NCBI GenBank assembly: GCA_934247875.1
Contig: CAKQJZ010000028.1
Coordinates: forward strand, 1 to 23,828
From: an uncultured Spirochaetales bacterium
GTDB taxonomy: Bacteria; Spirochaetota; Spirochaetia; Sphaerochaetales; Sphaerochaetaceae
Reading direction: 5' to 3'
DNA: 23,828 nt
Shown in pieces: positions 6,480 through 15,487 of the stretch. The first letter of the stretch is position 1; every line of letters starts with the position of its first letter. The notes beneath the pieces are model-generated. The model made no database searches. It saw only the letters and a list, made by a program, of their open reading frames with translations, and was not told the origin of the DNA. The position numbers and the translations under genes are program-made.

Positions 6480-6485
6480 TAATCA
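6467..6485. other. Inverted repeat spanning two convergent stop codons
   Basis: TGATTATT (6467-6474) and AATAATCA (6478-6485) form a perfect 8-bp stem with a CTT loop. The repeat contains the TAA of the + gene ending at 6479 and the TGA of the minus gene ending at 6483. There is no clear U-tract, so a classical terminator is uncertain. Confidence 0.4.
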
Positions 6486-7478
6486 GATTAGTCCAATCTC
6501 TTTTGCGATCTTCGTTGTTCCTGTATAGCTGAATACTGCTTTTTTAAGCTCATAGAAGAGCATTGACATAGTGTTCAGTATTAGCTCGCTTTTCTCATCT
6601 TTAGCTTCAACAACATATTCAACATCAGCGGTCTCACCAGTTGGCATGAATGCTCTGAATGACCATTTTGATACATCATATTCTGTCTCTATCAGATCTT
6701 CTTGGTCATCAGGAAGGCGAGGGAAGAAGTTGATTCCTGTAATCTCTTCAACATCTCTGACAGACATTGCAAATGATGCAAGTGGTTCTGTTGAGCCTTC
6801 GTTTGGAAGTACAAAGCCTATTGCTTTGATATCTGGATCTTTATAATCAAGAACTACTTTATAGTAGCGTTTAGGAACAGATACTCTATTCTTTCCTATT
6901 GTCTCATAAGGCCCATCTGTAAGAACTGGCCCTGTAACTACGTAAATCTCATCATTGTCGTATGCCATAGTCCTGACAGCAGCTTCTAAATCTGCCCAGA
7001 TTCCTCTGTTGAATGCAGGTGCTTGTGGTGACATATTTGAAAGGAAGAAAGTATCACTCATAGCTTCTCCTGACCACTTGAAGTCTGCAGCTGGTGCCAT
7101 ATGGCCTCTGTCATAGCCGCTGCTTTTGTAGTCATTAAGCGTTGCTGAGCCTGTAGCTACTGCAGGATCTGCTTTGAAAGAATCTTCTCTTGTTCCGCTT
7201 CCAAGAACTTCAGCTTTGGTAAGTTCATAAGCAACCCAGTTGGCTTGCTCATGCTCTTCATTATATGAAAGCGTATAGCCTGTGTGTTTTATTATCTGCT
7301 CACCATCGATTGGAGCTGGTATTTCCAAATTCTCAATCTTTCCAGTTGCAGTGAGACCAACTTCACTCTCTTTTGGAGTGAGAAAACACAGTGCGACGAA
7401 TAAACCGACTAAGACAACTAAGAGTATGACTATCTTAGTCAGTGCTTTTTTCTTTTTCTTGCTTTTGTTCTTTGCCAT
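6483..7478 (-). CDS. Membrane-anchored DNA/RNA non-specific endonuclease (NucA/EndA type)
   Basis: The catalytic region of this beta-beta-alpha-metal nuclease is clear: SGYDRGHMAPAADFK with DRGH at 123-126 (His126 general base), followed by FLSNMSPQAPAFNRGIW with the metal-binding Asn at about 157. A Lys-rich N-terminus and one membrane helix (KIVILLVVLVGLFVALCFL) predict a nuclease domain outside the cytoplasm, possibly for degrading external nucleic acid. ATG 7478 has AGGAAC six bases upstream and begins one base after the CPBP gene stop, so I prefer it to the upstream in-frame TTG 7496. It forms an operon with the CPBP gene. Confidence 0.87.
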   Translation of the reverse strand: MAKNKSKKKKKALTKIVILLVVLVGLFVALCFLTPKESEVGLTATGKIENLEIPAPIDGEQIIKHTGYTLSYNEEHEQANWVAYELTKAEVLGSGTREDSFKADPAVATGSATLNDYKSSGYDRGHMAPAADFKWSGEAMSDTFFLSNMSPQAPAFNRGIWADLEAAVRTMAYDNDEIYVVTGPVLTDGPYETIGKNRVSVPKRYYKVVLDYKDPDIKAIGFVLPNEGSTEPLASFAMSVRDVEEITGINFFPRLPDDQEDLIETEYDVSKWSFRAFMPTGETADVEYVVEAKDEKSELILNTMSMLFYELKKAVFSYTGTTKIAKEIGLI

Positions 7479-7479
7479 T

Positions 7480-8352
7480 TCAGTTCCTGCTCTCAAAATA
7501 GTTCTTTCGCTTCAATGCATAAGAGAAAGCGAAGAATATTACATAGATTACTATAGCCTCAAATAGAAGCAATGACGAATTATCACTACTTCTATTTATG
7601 AATATTGCTTTTGTCGGGAGTGCGCTGTTAGTGTAGTTGACTATCAGTGCTGCATATATGTTATTTGCCATATGCATAGCAATCGGGATTTCAAAGCCAT
7701 CTGTATATAGTGCTAGCGACATCGATAAGAAGCCCCAGAGGAAGTAATAAATTACTGCTATCATCCCATCTCCGCTTTTGAGCACTTCTGGGTTTCCAAG
7801 GTGTGGAATCAAGAAGATCAATCCTGATACTAATGAAAGCGGAATATATGACTTTATAGTGTGTGGAAGCTCATTATGATACAGAAGCCGTGCTGGGATT
7901 GCTCTGAAAAAGAGCTCTTCAGATATTGTCTGAATAGGCGTCAGCAATAAAACAGGCAATACAAAAAGCAGCTTTTCTTTGTACGATGCTGGATCTATTT
8001 CAATTGTCTTATATGAAAAGAGCGAGAAAAGTCCAAGGATAAAGAAGTAGAGTGCGAAGCTTATTGCAGCTATTTTGAGGTCCAGTTTGCGCCCTGTGCC
8101 TCTGACTAGTTCTCTTAGCTTAGTCTTTAAAACAAAGTTTGAACCGAAGAATAGTGCTAAGAACATCATGACATATGGGATGTGTCTGAAAAGGAACTCT
8201 GTAAGCAGAATCCACTTATCTTCTCCGAGTGTAGGAATCAGAGTAAGAGATAGCGAGATAAGCGGCCCTATATTCATCCAGCATACAATTGTCAGAAGAA
8301 TTACAAGGAATGCTAAAACAGCTGAGAATTCATTTGGCTTCTGTTCGTTCAT
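7480..8352 (-). CDS. CPBP-family intramembrane protease
   Basis: This 290-residue, multi-spanning protein carries the CPBP (Rce1-like) motifs in order. They are EExxxR at 145-150 (SEELFFRAIP), a His at 184 in FLIPHLGNP, and HxxxN at 227-231 (HMANN). Around seven hydrophobic segments are visible. Family members cleave or process membrane substrates or act in bacteriocin self-immunity; the substrate here is unknown. It is the first gene of an operon with the nuclease. It has no ribosome site: a -10-like TAACTT ends seven bases before ATG, so the message is probably leaderless. Confidence 0.82.
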   Translation of the reverse strand: MNEQKPNEFSAVLAFLVILLTIVCWMNIGPLISLSLTLIPTLGEDKWILLTEFLFRHIPYVMMFLALFFGSNFVLKTKLRELVRGTGRKLDLKIAAISFALYFFILGLFSLFSYKTIEIDPASYKEKLLFVLPVLLLTPIQTISEELFFRAIPARLLYHNELPHTIKSYIPLSLVSGLIFLIPHLGNPEVLKSGDGMIAVIYYFLWGFLSMSLALYTDGFEIPIAMHMANNIYAALIVNYTNSALPTKAIFINRSSDNSSLLLFEAIVIYVIFFAFSYALKRKNYFESRN

Positions 8353-8359
8353 TGTCTCA

Positions 8360-8388
8360 AAGTTACCATTTCAGCGTTTTTCTGAAAA
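8360..8388 (-). promoter_or_regulatory. Leaderless-type promoter of the CPBP-nuclease operon
   Basis: On the minus strand TTTTCA (8388-8383), a 17-base spacer and TAACTT (8365-8360) end exactly seven bases before ATG 8352. Transcription would begin at or next to the start codon. There is no Shine-Dalgarno sequence. Confidence 0.5.
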
Positions 8389-8391
8389 GAG

Positions 8392-8421
8392 TTTAGATTT
8401 TTGTTTTCTTTGGGCTAATAT
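8392..8421 (+). promoter_or_regulatory. Leaderless-type promoter of the addBA operon
   Basis: TTTAGA (8392-8397), an 18-base spacer and TAATAT (8416-8421) are followed by exactly seven bases and ATG 8429. No Shine-Dalgarno sequence lies between. It is back-to-back with the CPBP promoter. Confidence 0.55.
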
Positions 8422-8428
8422 ACAAAGT

Positions 8429-10945
8429 ATGACAGAGTACTTAGAAAAAGAGCTCTTCTCTTTAGTCGATAAGGGTTCAATCATAGTGCTTCCTACAGAG
8501 GAAAGCGCTAGAGCAGTTTTAAAATGCTATGTAAAATCGAGAAAGCGGGGCATACTTGCGTCTCAGATTATCTCGTTTGATAGATTTGCTTCTCTTTTTC
8601 TGGAAGAAGATAAGAGAGCTGTTGATGATTTTGAGCGTTTGCTGTTCTCTGAAGCTTTTCAAGAGCATGAGGTAGAGAAGCTCTCTTATTTCTATAATCC
8701 AGAATATCCAGAAATGAAGGATAATCTCTCTCCATTCATCCGCTCTATGCTTCCTTCCTTGAATGAAGTCTTTGAAAAGGAAATCAAAGACAAGAACCTT
8801 TATAAAGACCTTGTTCATATTATGGATTCTTATAAAGCTTTCTTAGAAAAGAATGATCTGATTGAGATGGGGTGGGCTCAGTATAAAGACAGAGAACTTG
8901 ATAAAGATTACTACCTCTTAGAAAGTGATGCATTTCCCAAAGAGCGCAAGCTTCTGAAAGTGCTTTCTGACAATCCTAAGATCCATAGAATCAACAATGA
9001 AAGAAAAGAGTGCAATCTGACTATTTATAAAAATGAAGCAATCGAGCTAAGAGCTCTTTTCCAGAAGATAAGAGAACTCATTAAAGAAGGAGTTCCTTTA
9101 AATGATATTGCGATATCAACATCTGCGCTTACTCGACTTCGTCCATATATAGAGCGAGAAGCAGCGCTATTTGATTTGCCTCTGAACTTTGTGCCAGGCA
9201 TAGCTGTTAAGTCAACGCCTCCTGGCCGTTTCATGCTCTCTCTAAACGAGCTATATCAGAAGAACTATAGAATTGATGATATGAAGCGTTTCTTCTTGGA
9301 TCCAGCTTTCAGATTCAAAGATAGTGATGAAGTCTATGCATTCATCTCTAAAGCTGTAGCACTATCTGTCAAAGATGGAAGAGATAGGAAAAATGATAGA
9401 TACCGTGCACTTGGGTTTCCTATCTACTCTAAATTCAGATCAGCTTTGGATTCTTTAATGAAAGAAAAAGATCCTTTGAAGGTCAGATCAAGATATGAGT
9501 CATTGGTATCTTTATTATTCGGAGAAGAGAGATTTGTCAATTCAGATATCAACGACAAAGTCTACGGCTTCACGCTTGATGCTTTCTCACGCTTTTTAAA
9601 AGAAGCTGAGTGCTTTGAGTCTATGCTCTCTAAGCCTCTGTTCCCAGTTTTCCTAAACTATGTTGAGACTCTTCAATATACGCCTAGAGAGAAAGTCAAA
9701 GGCATTAATGTATATCCATTCAGTGAAGCTGCATTGACTCCATATCGTTATCATTTTCTGATTTCTCTAAATGAGAATGAGAGCCATAAGCTTATAAGAG
9801 AAGCATCATTCTTATCAGAGTATGAGCGTGAGAGCTTCTCAGATATTGAGATAACAGAAGCTTTGCTAGCTTCTTACCAGCTAGTGAATGATAATATAAG
9901 CTATTCATCGAGTGAGAATACATATAGTGGTTATTCTCTTCCGCTTGTTGCGCTTATGGATAACGCTAAGCGTGTTGAGAGAATAGATGAAGATTCATAC
10001 CAGAGAGAAAATGCTGGAAAAGAGCTTTCATATATCTATCCACTTGAAAGAGAAGGGTATGAGAGAGCACTTAAGTCTTCATTCAAAGATAACAAAATCC
10101 ATGAAGAAATCATTGGAATCAAGAGTGATTATCCGAAGCTTTCTTTCTCTGTTGTAGATGACTACAGAAAGTGTCCATATCGCTATGCGCTGAAGTATCT
10201 CTATGGACTAGATAAGACACCTCCTTTTGAGATTGTGACTTTTGATTATCTAGAGCTTGGGAAAAGGCTTCATTCAATTCTTGAGCGTTTTTTCAAGTCA
10301 GGTGAGAAAGATAGTGAGAAAATCAAGGATTACTTTGATGAAGAGATGAATGCATGGTTTGAGGGAATGCGTTATAGCGCTGATGGCAGCTTGATACCTA
10401 TGGAGTTTGGCTCTGCATCAGCTACTAAAGAGTTTATAAGCTATGTAGAGCATAAGTATTTTGAGAATCTTAAGAGCATTGTCAAAAAGATCGTAGCTGA
10501 AAGTGATGTCATAAAAGATGGAAATGAAATCAGGTTCTCTTCTGATATCGATAATAGCTACAGGCTCTCAGGCATTGCAGATATGATTGCATCATCAAAG
10601 CTTAATGATAGCTTCATTATCTATGACTTCAAGAGCGGAAGCAAATTCGATAAGAAAGAGCTTCCTGTAAAGAGTCTTCAATTCTCTATCTATGACATTT
10701 TAATGAAATGCGATGAGCGCTTTAGAGATAAGACTATAGAGAAGGGCGTGTTCGTAACAATCAAAGATGCAAATGTTGTGACAGGCTGGGAGTACGATGA
10801 TGAGCGTGCGAAAGCAGACAAGGCATTCCTTGATGAAACAGCAGCGCTGATAAAGAGCGGAAACTGGAATATGAGTGAAGATAAGAATGAATGCCAGGGG
10901 TGTGCTTACAAAGGCATTTGCAGAAGGAAATTTGTAATAAGATGA
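8429..10945 (+). CDS. addB: AddB-type subunit of helicase-nuclease (inactive helicase fold, Fe-S nuclease)
   Basis: This 838-residue protein starts like AddB (IIVLPTEESAR) without a working Walker A motif and ends in a RecB-type nuclease. Cys582 (RKCPYRY) and the C-terminal Cys822, Cys825 and Cys831 (CQGCAYKGIC) give the C...CxxCx5C arrangement that holds a 4Fe-4S cluster in AddB. The nuclease residues include His615 (LGKRLH), Asp733 and Lys735 (YDFKSG) and a QxxxY motif (QFSIY). With AddA it resects double-strand breaks for RecA. It is shorter than the roughly 1,150-residue Bacillus form. I chose ATG 8429: the frame stays open upstream to 8075, but that part lies opposite the CPBP gene and a promoter precedes 8429. 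Confidence 0.85.
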   Translation: MTEYLEKELFSLVDKGSIIVLPTEESARAVLKCYVKSRKRGILASQIISFDRFASLFLEEDKRAVDDFERLLFSEAFQEHEVEKLSYFYNPEYPEMKDNLSPFIRSMLPSLNEVFEKEIKDKNLYKDLVHIMDSYKAFLEKNDLIEMGWAQYKDRELDKDYYLLESDAFPKERKLLKVLSDNPKIHRINNERKECNLTIYKNEAIELRALFQKIRELIKEGVPLNDIAISTSALTRLRPYIEREAALFDLPLNFVPGIAVKSTPPGRFMLSLNELYQKNYRIDDMKRFFLDPAFRFKDSDEVYAFISKAVALSVKDGRDRKNDRYRALGFPIYSKFRSALDSLMKEKDPLKVRSRYESLVSLLFGEERFVNSDINDKVYGFTLDAFSRFLKEAECFESMLSKPLFPVFLNYVETLQYTPREKVKGINVYPFSEAALTPYRYHFLISLNENESHKLIREASFLSEYERESFSDIEITEALLASYQLVNDNISYSSSENTYSGYSLPLVALMDNAKRVERIDEDSYQRENAGKELSYIYPLEREGYERALKSSFKDNKIHEEIIGIKSDYPKLSFSVVDDYRKCPYRYALKYLYGLDKTPPFEIVTFDYLELGKRLHSILERFFKSGEKDSEKIKDYFDEEMNAWFEGMRYSADGSLIPMEFGSASATKEFISYVEHKYFENLKSIVKKIVAESDVIKDGNEIRFSSDIDNSYRLSGIADMIASSKLNDSFIIYDFKSGSKFDKKELPVKSLQFSIYDILMKCDERFRDKTIEKGVFVTIKDANVVTGWEYDDERAKADKAFLDETAALIKSGNWNMSEDKNECQGCAYKGICRRKFVIR

Positions 10946-13900
10946 TTAACTCTTTTGATGATATTTTGAAAATTGCTGGCAAAGTGCTCTCTCCAGAGCA
11001 GCGTTCAGCAGTGTTTACCAATAAAGCTACTATAGTCTCTGCAGGAGCAGGATCTGGTAAGACTACAGTCCTCTCGCTTCGCTTCTTGCGTCTTATTTAT
11101 GAGAGAGCAACTACAGCAGATAGAATTCTTACTTTGACTTTTACGCGTAAAGCAGCAGCTGAGATGTATGAGCGTATTTATATGCTTTTGCAGAAAGCTT
11201 CTAGAGAGGATGAGAGTGGACACCTGAAAAAGGAGCTTGAAGAGAACTTCCCTAAAGCTCAGATTTCGACGCTCGATGGCTTCTGGGGTGAGATTGCCAG
11301 AGCTGGTGCACTCTCTTTTGGCATAAACAGAGACTTTGCGCTTCTTGAAAGAGACAAGAGCAGAGAGATGACAGAGCTGATTCTCTCTGATATAGCTGCA
11401 GAAGATGATGAGGGGTATATTGCACTCTCATCGATACTTAAGCCAGATGATTTAGTTGACTTATTTGAGCAGATTGCTGGAACTATGGATATTCTCTCTC
11501 TTTATGATGAAGAAGAGATAATGAGTGAATATGCAAGGTTCAAAGAGCTCTTAAAAGAGTTGGCTGATAGCGAGGATATCAGGGGGATGCTTGATGAGAT
11601 AACAGCTATAAGCAATCGCTATGATGGCGCTAAGTCTCATACTCTTGCAGATGTTCCTATCGCCATTGAATATTATGAGAAAGGGCTTTATTCAGCGATG
11701 CCTAACTTGAGTCTCTCAGGTAAGCGTGATAAAGAGATAAGCGATATTGTCAAAAATCGTTATCGTCCGACTCTTATGCTTTATAAGATGGTAGATCAGC
11801 TTGAGAATAAGAGAGAACTTGAGAGTTCGATTGCTAAAACTATAGCTATTTTCATAAAGAGGCTGCAGAAGAGTCGCAGAAGCCAGGCGCTTCTCTCTTA
11901 TTCAGATATCGAGCGAATAGCTAAAGAGACTCTTATTAAGAATAAGAATGTCAGAGAATATTATAAGAGACGCTTTGACTACATAATGATCGATGAGTTC
12001 CAGGATAACAACAATAAGCAAAAAGAGATTCTCTATCTTCTCTCAGAGTCTTTGGATAGTTTTAATCCTTCAATTCCAACTGCTTCAGAACTTGATAAGA
12101 ACAAGCTCTTCTTTGTAGGGGATGATAAGCAGTCTATCTATCGTTTCCGCGGCTCAGATGTTGCAGTCTTCAATGCGCTTAAGCGTGAAGTAGTAGAAGA
12201 GATGTCAGGCTTATATATAACTCTTGGTGCCAATTACCGCTCAGAGCCAGAGCTTGTTGAGCACTACAATAGTGTCTTTTCTGATGTCTTTGGATGCAAT
12301 GAACTGGAAGAAAGCGATGAAAAAGAAGAGTCTCTTATCGCTGCTTTCAAAGGAGGAGAGAGAGAAGATTTCTTTGCTTCTCCTTCTTCTATTCTTGCAG
12401 GAAGGAATAAAGGCGATGCGAGTCCTGTAATAGAGCTCGATATTCTTCCAGAGCTGACAAAAGAAGAGAAAGAGGAAAATGATGATCTGCTCTATGGCAG
12501 AGAGAGCGAGGCTGAGTACATAGCGCGACGCATTGAGCATATTGTCACATCTGATGAGTTCAATATTGGCTCTCGCCATGCAGCTTATGATGATATTGCA
12601 ATACTTTATAGTGTTACAAAGACCCAGATGGATATAGAGAAGGCACTGAGACGCCATAACATCCCATATAGCGTTGCAGAGTCTACTTCGATCACTGTCG
12701 AAGCTATGGCTTCTGATTTCTTCTCATTCTTGCAGCTCCTTGTATATCCAAATGATAAGACATCATTCTTGCGTTTGATGAAGTCTCCATTTGTTCGCTT
12801 ATCCGATGAAGGAATGCTTAATTTCTTAGGAGAAGCATCTGCATTCAAAGCGTTTGAAGAAGTCAAGTTCAAATCTGAGCTTGACCAGATTTCATATGAT
12901 AATGCAAAAGAATTCTATGAGCTCTTAAAAACCAGTGCAGAGCAATATACGCTGACAAAACTGATTGAGCTCCTATATTACAACAGTGGCTATTATACAT
13001 ATATCTCATCGTCATCGATGCTCTCTGTTTACAATGAGCACTTTGATTATATCTGGGCACTAGCTGAGAATGCTGATAAAGAGAGCTTGTCGCTTCCTAT
13101 GTTCTTAGATCAATTGAGACCGATTATAGGGGATGCTGAAAAGCTTGAGAATATTACAACTCTTCAGCTCTCATCTCATGGTGTATCTCTAATGACAATC
13201 CATAAATCAAAAGGTCTTGAGTTCCCAATTGTAATAGTTGCTTGTGCTGCATCTGGAGGCTCAAAGCAAGAGAGCAAGAATATGGTTGTAGACTTTGAGT
13301 CAAAGTGCCATTTCGTGATTCCTGATGTCAGCTATGATGAGGATGATGAAGTAAAGAAGCCTCTTGCAAAGTTATTCAACTCATATGAAGAGCGTCGAGT
13401 GACAGCAGAGCGCAGCCGAGTGCTTTATGTAGCACTTACCAGAGCTATCAATCATTTGATAATCACAGCAGAAGACTATAGCTTCTTTACAAAGAATGGT
13501 GAGCCAACTAAGAAGATATCGCTATATAAGCTATATAAAGATGCTTTGGATAGGAATGGCATAAAGCTTACACATATAAATGAGATTCCTCGCTATAAAG
13601 AGGATGATATCATATATAGCTCTATCAACAGCTATTCAAGAGATAGATATGAGAGAGCAGCTATTGCTGAGCCTGGAGTCTATATAGAAGATACACTTGG
13701 CGTTAAAGAAGCTAATGAAGATATATCGCTCTCTAGCGGTACTATGCTCAGAGCCTTTGATGCTGATGAGATTCTCTCTCGAAAGCCTGATCTGATTCCT
13801 GACTTCGGAACTTTGCTTCACGCTGCGCTTGAATCTAAACTTAGCGCGTGTGGATTTCTGCCATATAACAACAGCTCATTGAGTGAGAGTGAGCTTGAAG

Positions 13901-14262
13901 TGCTCAATAACAGTGCATTAAGCGTTGCTGATAGCTTTATTGAATCTGATTTCTATAAGAAATATATCGAGAATAAGAGCTATGAGTGCGAGCTCAAGTT
14001 CTACTTCCCGTCTGATGAAATCATAATGATAGGGCAGGCTGACCTTGTTGTTGATATGCCTTCCTATTCTCTGATTATAGACTATAAGAGCGATAGGACT
14101 AAGCGTCCAGAAATACATAAAGGACAGCTGACTAGCTACGCAAAAGCGCTAGAGGATATAACTCATAAGAAATGCTATTGCGTGCTCTGTTATTTAAGAG
14201 ATTTCTCATCTGGTCCTATCTGGGATAAAGATGGAAATGAGGTAGATGAAGGCTCTATCTGA
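10942..14262 (+). CDS. addA: AddA-type helicase-nuclease subunit
   Basis: All UvrD/RecB superfamily 1A motifs are present in this 1,106-residue protein. There is a Q-motif (LSPEQRSAV), Walker A GAGSGKTT (Lys40), Walker B DEFQD (351-355), then GDDKQSIYRFRG, LGANYRS, MTIHKSKGLEFP and VLYVALTRA. A C-terminal RecB-family nuclease follows: His960 (LLHAALE), Asp1034 (GQADLV), Asp1047 and Lys1049 (IDYKSD). It unwinds and cuts DNA from double-strand ends with AddB. The start overlaps the addB stop (ATGA, 10942-10945), so the subunits are translationally coupled; upstream in-frame starts are redundant with addB coding. Its stop overlaps the convergent C-S lyase gene by eight bases. Confidence 0.92.
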   Translation: MINSFDDILKIAGKVLSPEQRSAVFTNKATIVSAGAGSGKTTVLSLRFLRLIYERATTADRILTLTFTRKAAAEMYERIYMLLQKASREDESGHLKKELEENFPKAQISTLDGFWGEIARAGALSFGINRDFALLERDKSREMTELILSDIAAEDDEGYIALSSILKPDDLVDLFEQIAGTMDILSLYDEEEIMSEYARFKELLKELADSEDIRGMLDEITAISNRYDGAKSHTLADVPIAIEYYEKGLYSAMPNLSLSGKRDKEISDIVKNRYRPTLMLYKMVDQLENKRELESSIAKTIAIFIKRLQKSRRSQALLSYSDIERIAKETLIKNKNVREYYKRRFDYIMIDEFQDNNNKQKEILYLLSESLDSFNPSIPTASELDKNKLFFVGDDKQSIYRFRGSDVAVFNALKREVVEEMSGLYITLGANYRSEPELVEHYNSVFSDVFGCNELEESDEKEESLIAAFKGGEREDFFASPSSILAGRNKGDASPVIELDILPELTKEEKEENDDLLYGRESEAEYIARRIEHIVTSDEFNIGSRHAAYDDIAILYSVTKTQMDIEKALRRHNIPYSVAESTSITVEAMASDFFSFLQLLVYPNDKTSFLRLMKSPFVRLSDEGMLNFLGEASAFKAFEEVKFKSELDQISYDNAKEFYELLKTSAEQYTLTKLIELLYYNSGYYTYISSSSMLSVYNEHFDYIWALAENADKESLSLPMFLDQLRPIIGDAEKLENITTLQLSSHGVSLMTIHKSKGLEFPIVIVACAASGGSKQESKNMVVDFESKCHFVIPDVSYDEDDEVKKPLAKLFNSYEERRVTAERSRVLYVALTRAINHLIITAEDYSFFTKNGEPTKKISLYKLYKDALDRNGIKLTHINEIPRYKEDDIIYSSINSYSRDRYERAAIAEPGVYIEDTLGVKEANEDISLSSGTMLRAFDADEILSRKPDLIPDFGTLLHAALESKLSACGFLPYNNSSLSESELEVLNNSALSVADSFIESDFYKKYIENKSYECELKFYFPSDEIIMIGQADLVVDMPSYSLIIDYKSDRTKRPEIHKGQLTSYAKALEDITHKKCYCVLCYLRDFSSGPIWDKDGNEVDEGSI

Positions 14263-14271
14263 GAGCCTTCA
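14247..14271. terminator. Perfect hairpin across overlapping convergent gene ends
   Basis: TGAAGGCTC (14247-14255) and GAGCCTTCA (14263-14271) form a 9-bp stem with a seven-base loop containing the addA TGA. The opposite gene's TAG (14257-14255) straddles the loop and stem. Only a short T4 run follows on the + strand, so termination strength is uncertain; it may serve both genes. Confidence 0.5.
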
Positions 14272-15487
14272 CAGCTTTTGCTATATTCTCCACAGCCTCT
14301 TTGACTCTTTCTCTTGAAGTGCCATAGTTGAATCGGACAAAGTTGTAGTAATCATCTCCAAACCATGTGCCGTCGTTCATTGCAACATCCGCTTCAACTC
14401 CAAAGAAGCGTGATAGTATTCCGCCGCCTTCTCCGCCTTTGTAGCGCTCTTTATCGCTCTCTGCTTTTGCTTTGACTTTATCATAGATTGAAGCACAATC
14501 GATGAATGTGACAAATGATGCGTCTCCATTTACAAGCTTCAGCTCAGGTGCATTTTTCTCAAAGTATGTTCTGATGAATGAAGCATTATCTTCGAGGTAT
14601 TTGCAGAGTTCTTTATTGTACTCATACCCATGCTTATATGCAGCGAGACTCAATTCTCCAATCAAATAGCCAGGAGTAGTCAAGAATAGTGCTTCTTGCT
14701 TTTTCTTGAATGTCTTCAGCATATCTTTATCGCTGAAAACAGCAAATGCAGAGTGTTCACCAGCTACATTGAATGTCTTGGATGGTGCCATATAAGTTAT
14801 GCACTTAGCGCCAATCTTTTCATTTGCTTTTCCCATTGGGATATGATGAGCTTTAGGATGAACCAAATCGGCATGTATCTCATCTGAGAATACTAGGATA
14901 TCGAGTTCTTTGGCTGTCTCTAATACAAATGATAAATCAGATTCGCTGAATACCAACCCAGATGGATTATGAGGAGAGCAGAAGAGGATCAAAGAAGATC
15001 TTCTTGCATGTGCTATAAAAGATTCTCTATCTAGTGAGAATCCTCCATCTTCATAGTGAAGTGGCATATCTTCCATGATTCTATCAGATGCTTCGCATAG
15101 CGTTCTGAATGGCCTATAAGTAGGACTTGGAACGAGTATTCTGTCTCCTGGCTTTGTAAATAAATCAATCGCAAGACCTATTCCATGCAAAAGTCCCATT
15201 GTAAATACAATATTAGCTCGATTGACATTCCATTCATGACGCTTTAAAAGCCATGATGAGAATGCATTTAAGAGCTCTGAGGACTGAGAAGGGTAGCCAA
15301 AGACACCGTTTTCAGCAATCTTTATGGCCTCCTCATGAATGTGGCTTTCAGATATGAAATCCATATCAGCAACCCAGAAAGGCTTTGCATCTCTATTTGA
15401 TGCAATATTTGCTATAGCATCCTTATTCCACTTTACGCTGTTCGTATTTTCTCTATCAGCTGTTTTTGAAAAATCTATCTTCTCCAT
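14255..15487 (-). CDS. MalY/PatB-family PLP-dependent C-S lyase (cystathionine beta-lyase type)
   Basis: This 410-residue fold-type-I aminotransferase-like enzyme has the MalY/PatB N-terminus (PFWVADMDF), the GYPSQSSEL region, PSPTYRPF, CSPHNPSG and SDEIHADL (Asp202 contacts the PLP ring nitrogen). The PLP lysine is Lys237 in MAPSKTFNVAG. The family splits cystathionine or cysteine S-conjugates to thiol, pyruvate and ammonia; the true substrate cannot be told from sequence. It is the last gene of the aroA operon and overlaps the upstream ferredoxin-like gene by 13 bases. Its ribosome site is weak, so it probably depends on coupling. Confidence 0.85.
   Translation of the reverse strand: MEKIDFSKTADRENTNSVKWNKDAIANIASNRDAKPFWVADMDFISESHIHEEAIKIAENGVFGYPSQSSELLNAFSSWLLKRHEWNVNRANIVFTMGLLHGIGLAIDLFTKPGDRILVPSPTYRPFRTLCEASDRIMEDMPLHYEDGGFSLDRESFIAHARRSSLILFCSPHNPSGLVFSESDLSFVLETAKELDILVFSDEIHADLVHPKAHHIPMGKANEKIGAKCITYMAPSKTFNVAGEHSAFAVFSDKDMLKTFKKKQEALFLTTPGYLIGELSLAAYKHGYEYNKELCKYLEDNASFIRTYFEKNAPELKLVNGDASFVTFIDCASIYDKVKAKAESDKERYKGGEGGGILSRFFGVEADVAMNDGTWFGDDYYNFVRFNYGTSRERVKEAVENIAKAVKALR

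Noticed and set aside
7479..7496. Upstream TTG start for the NucA-type nuclease
   Set aside because: ATG 7478 has AGGAAC at good spacing and directly follows the CPBP stop; the extension adds only six residues inside the CPBP gene.
8075..8428. N-terminal extension of the AddB reading frame to an upstream ATG
   Set aside because: It lies opposite the well-supported CPBP gene, the residues do not resemble AddB, and a -10-like element sits exactly seven bases before ATG 8429.
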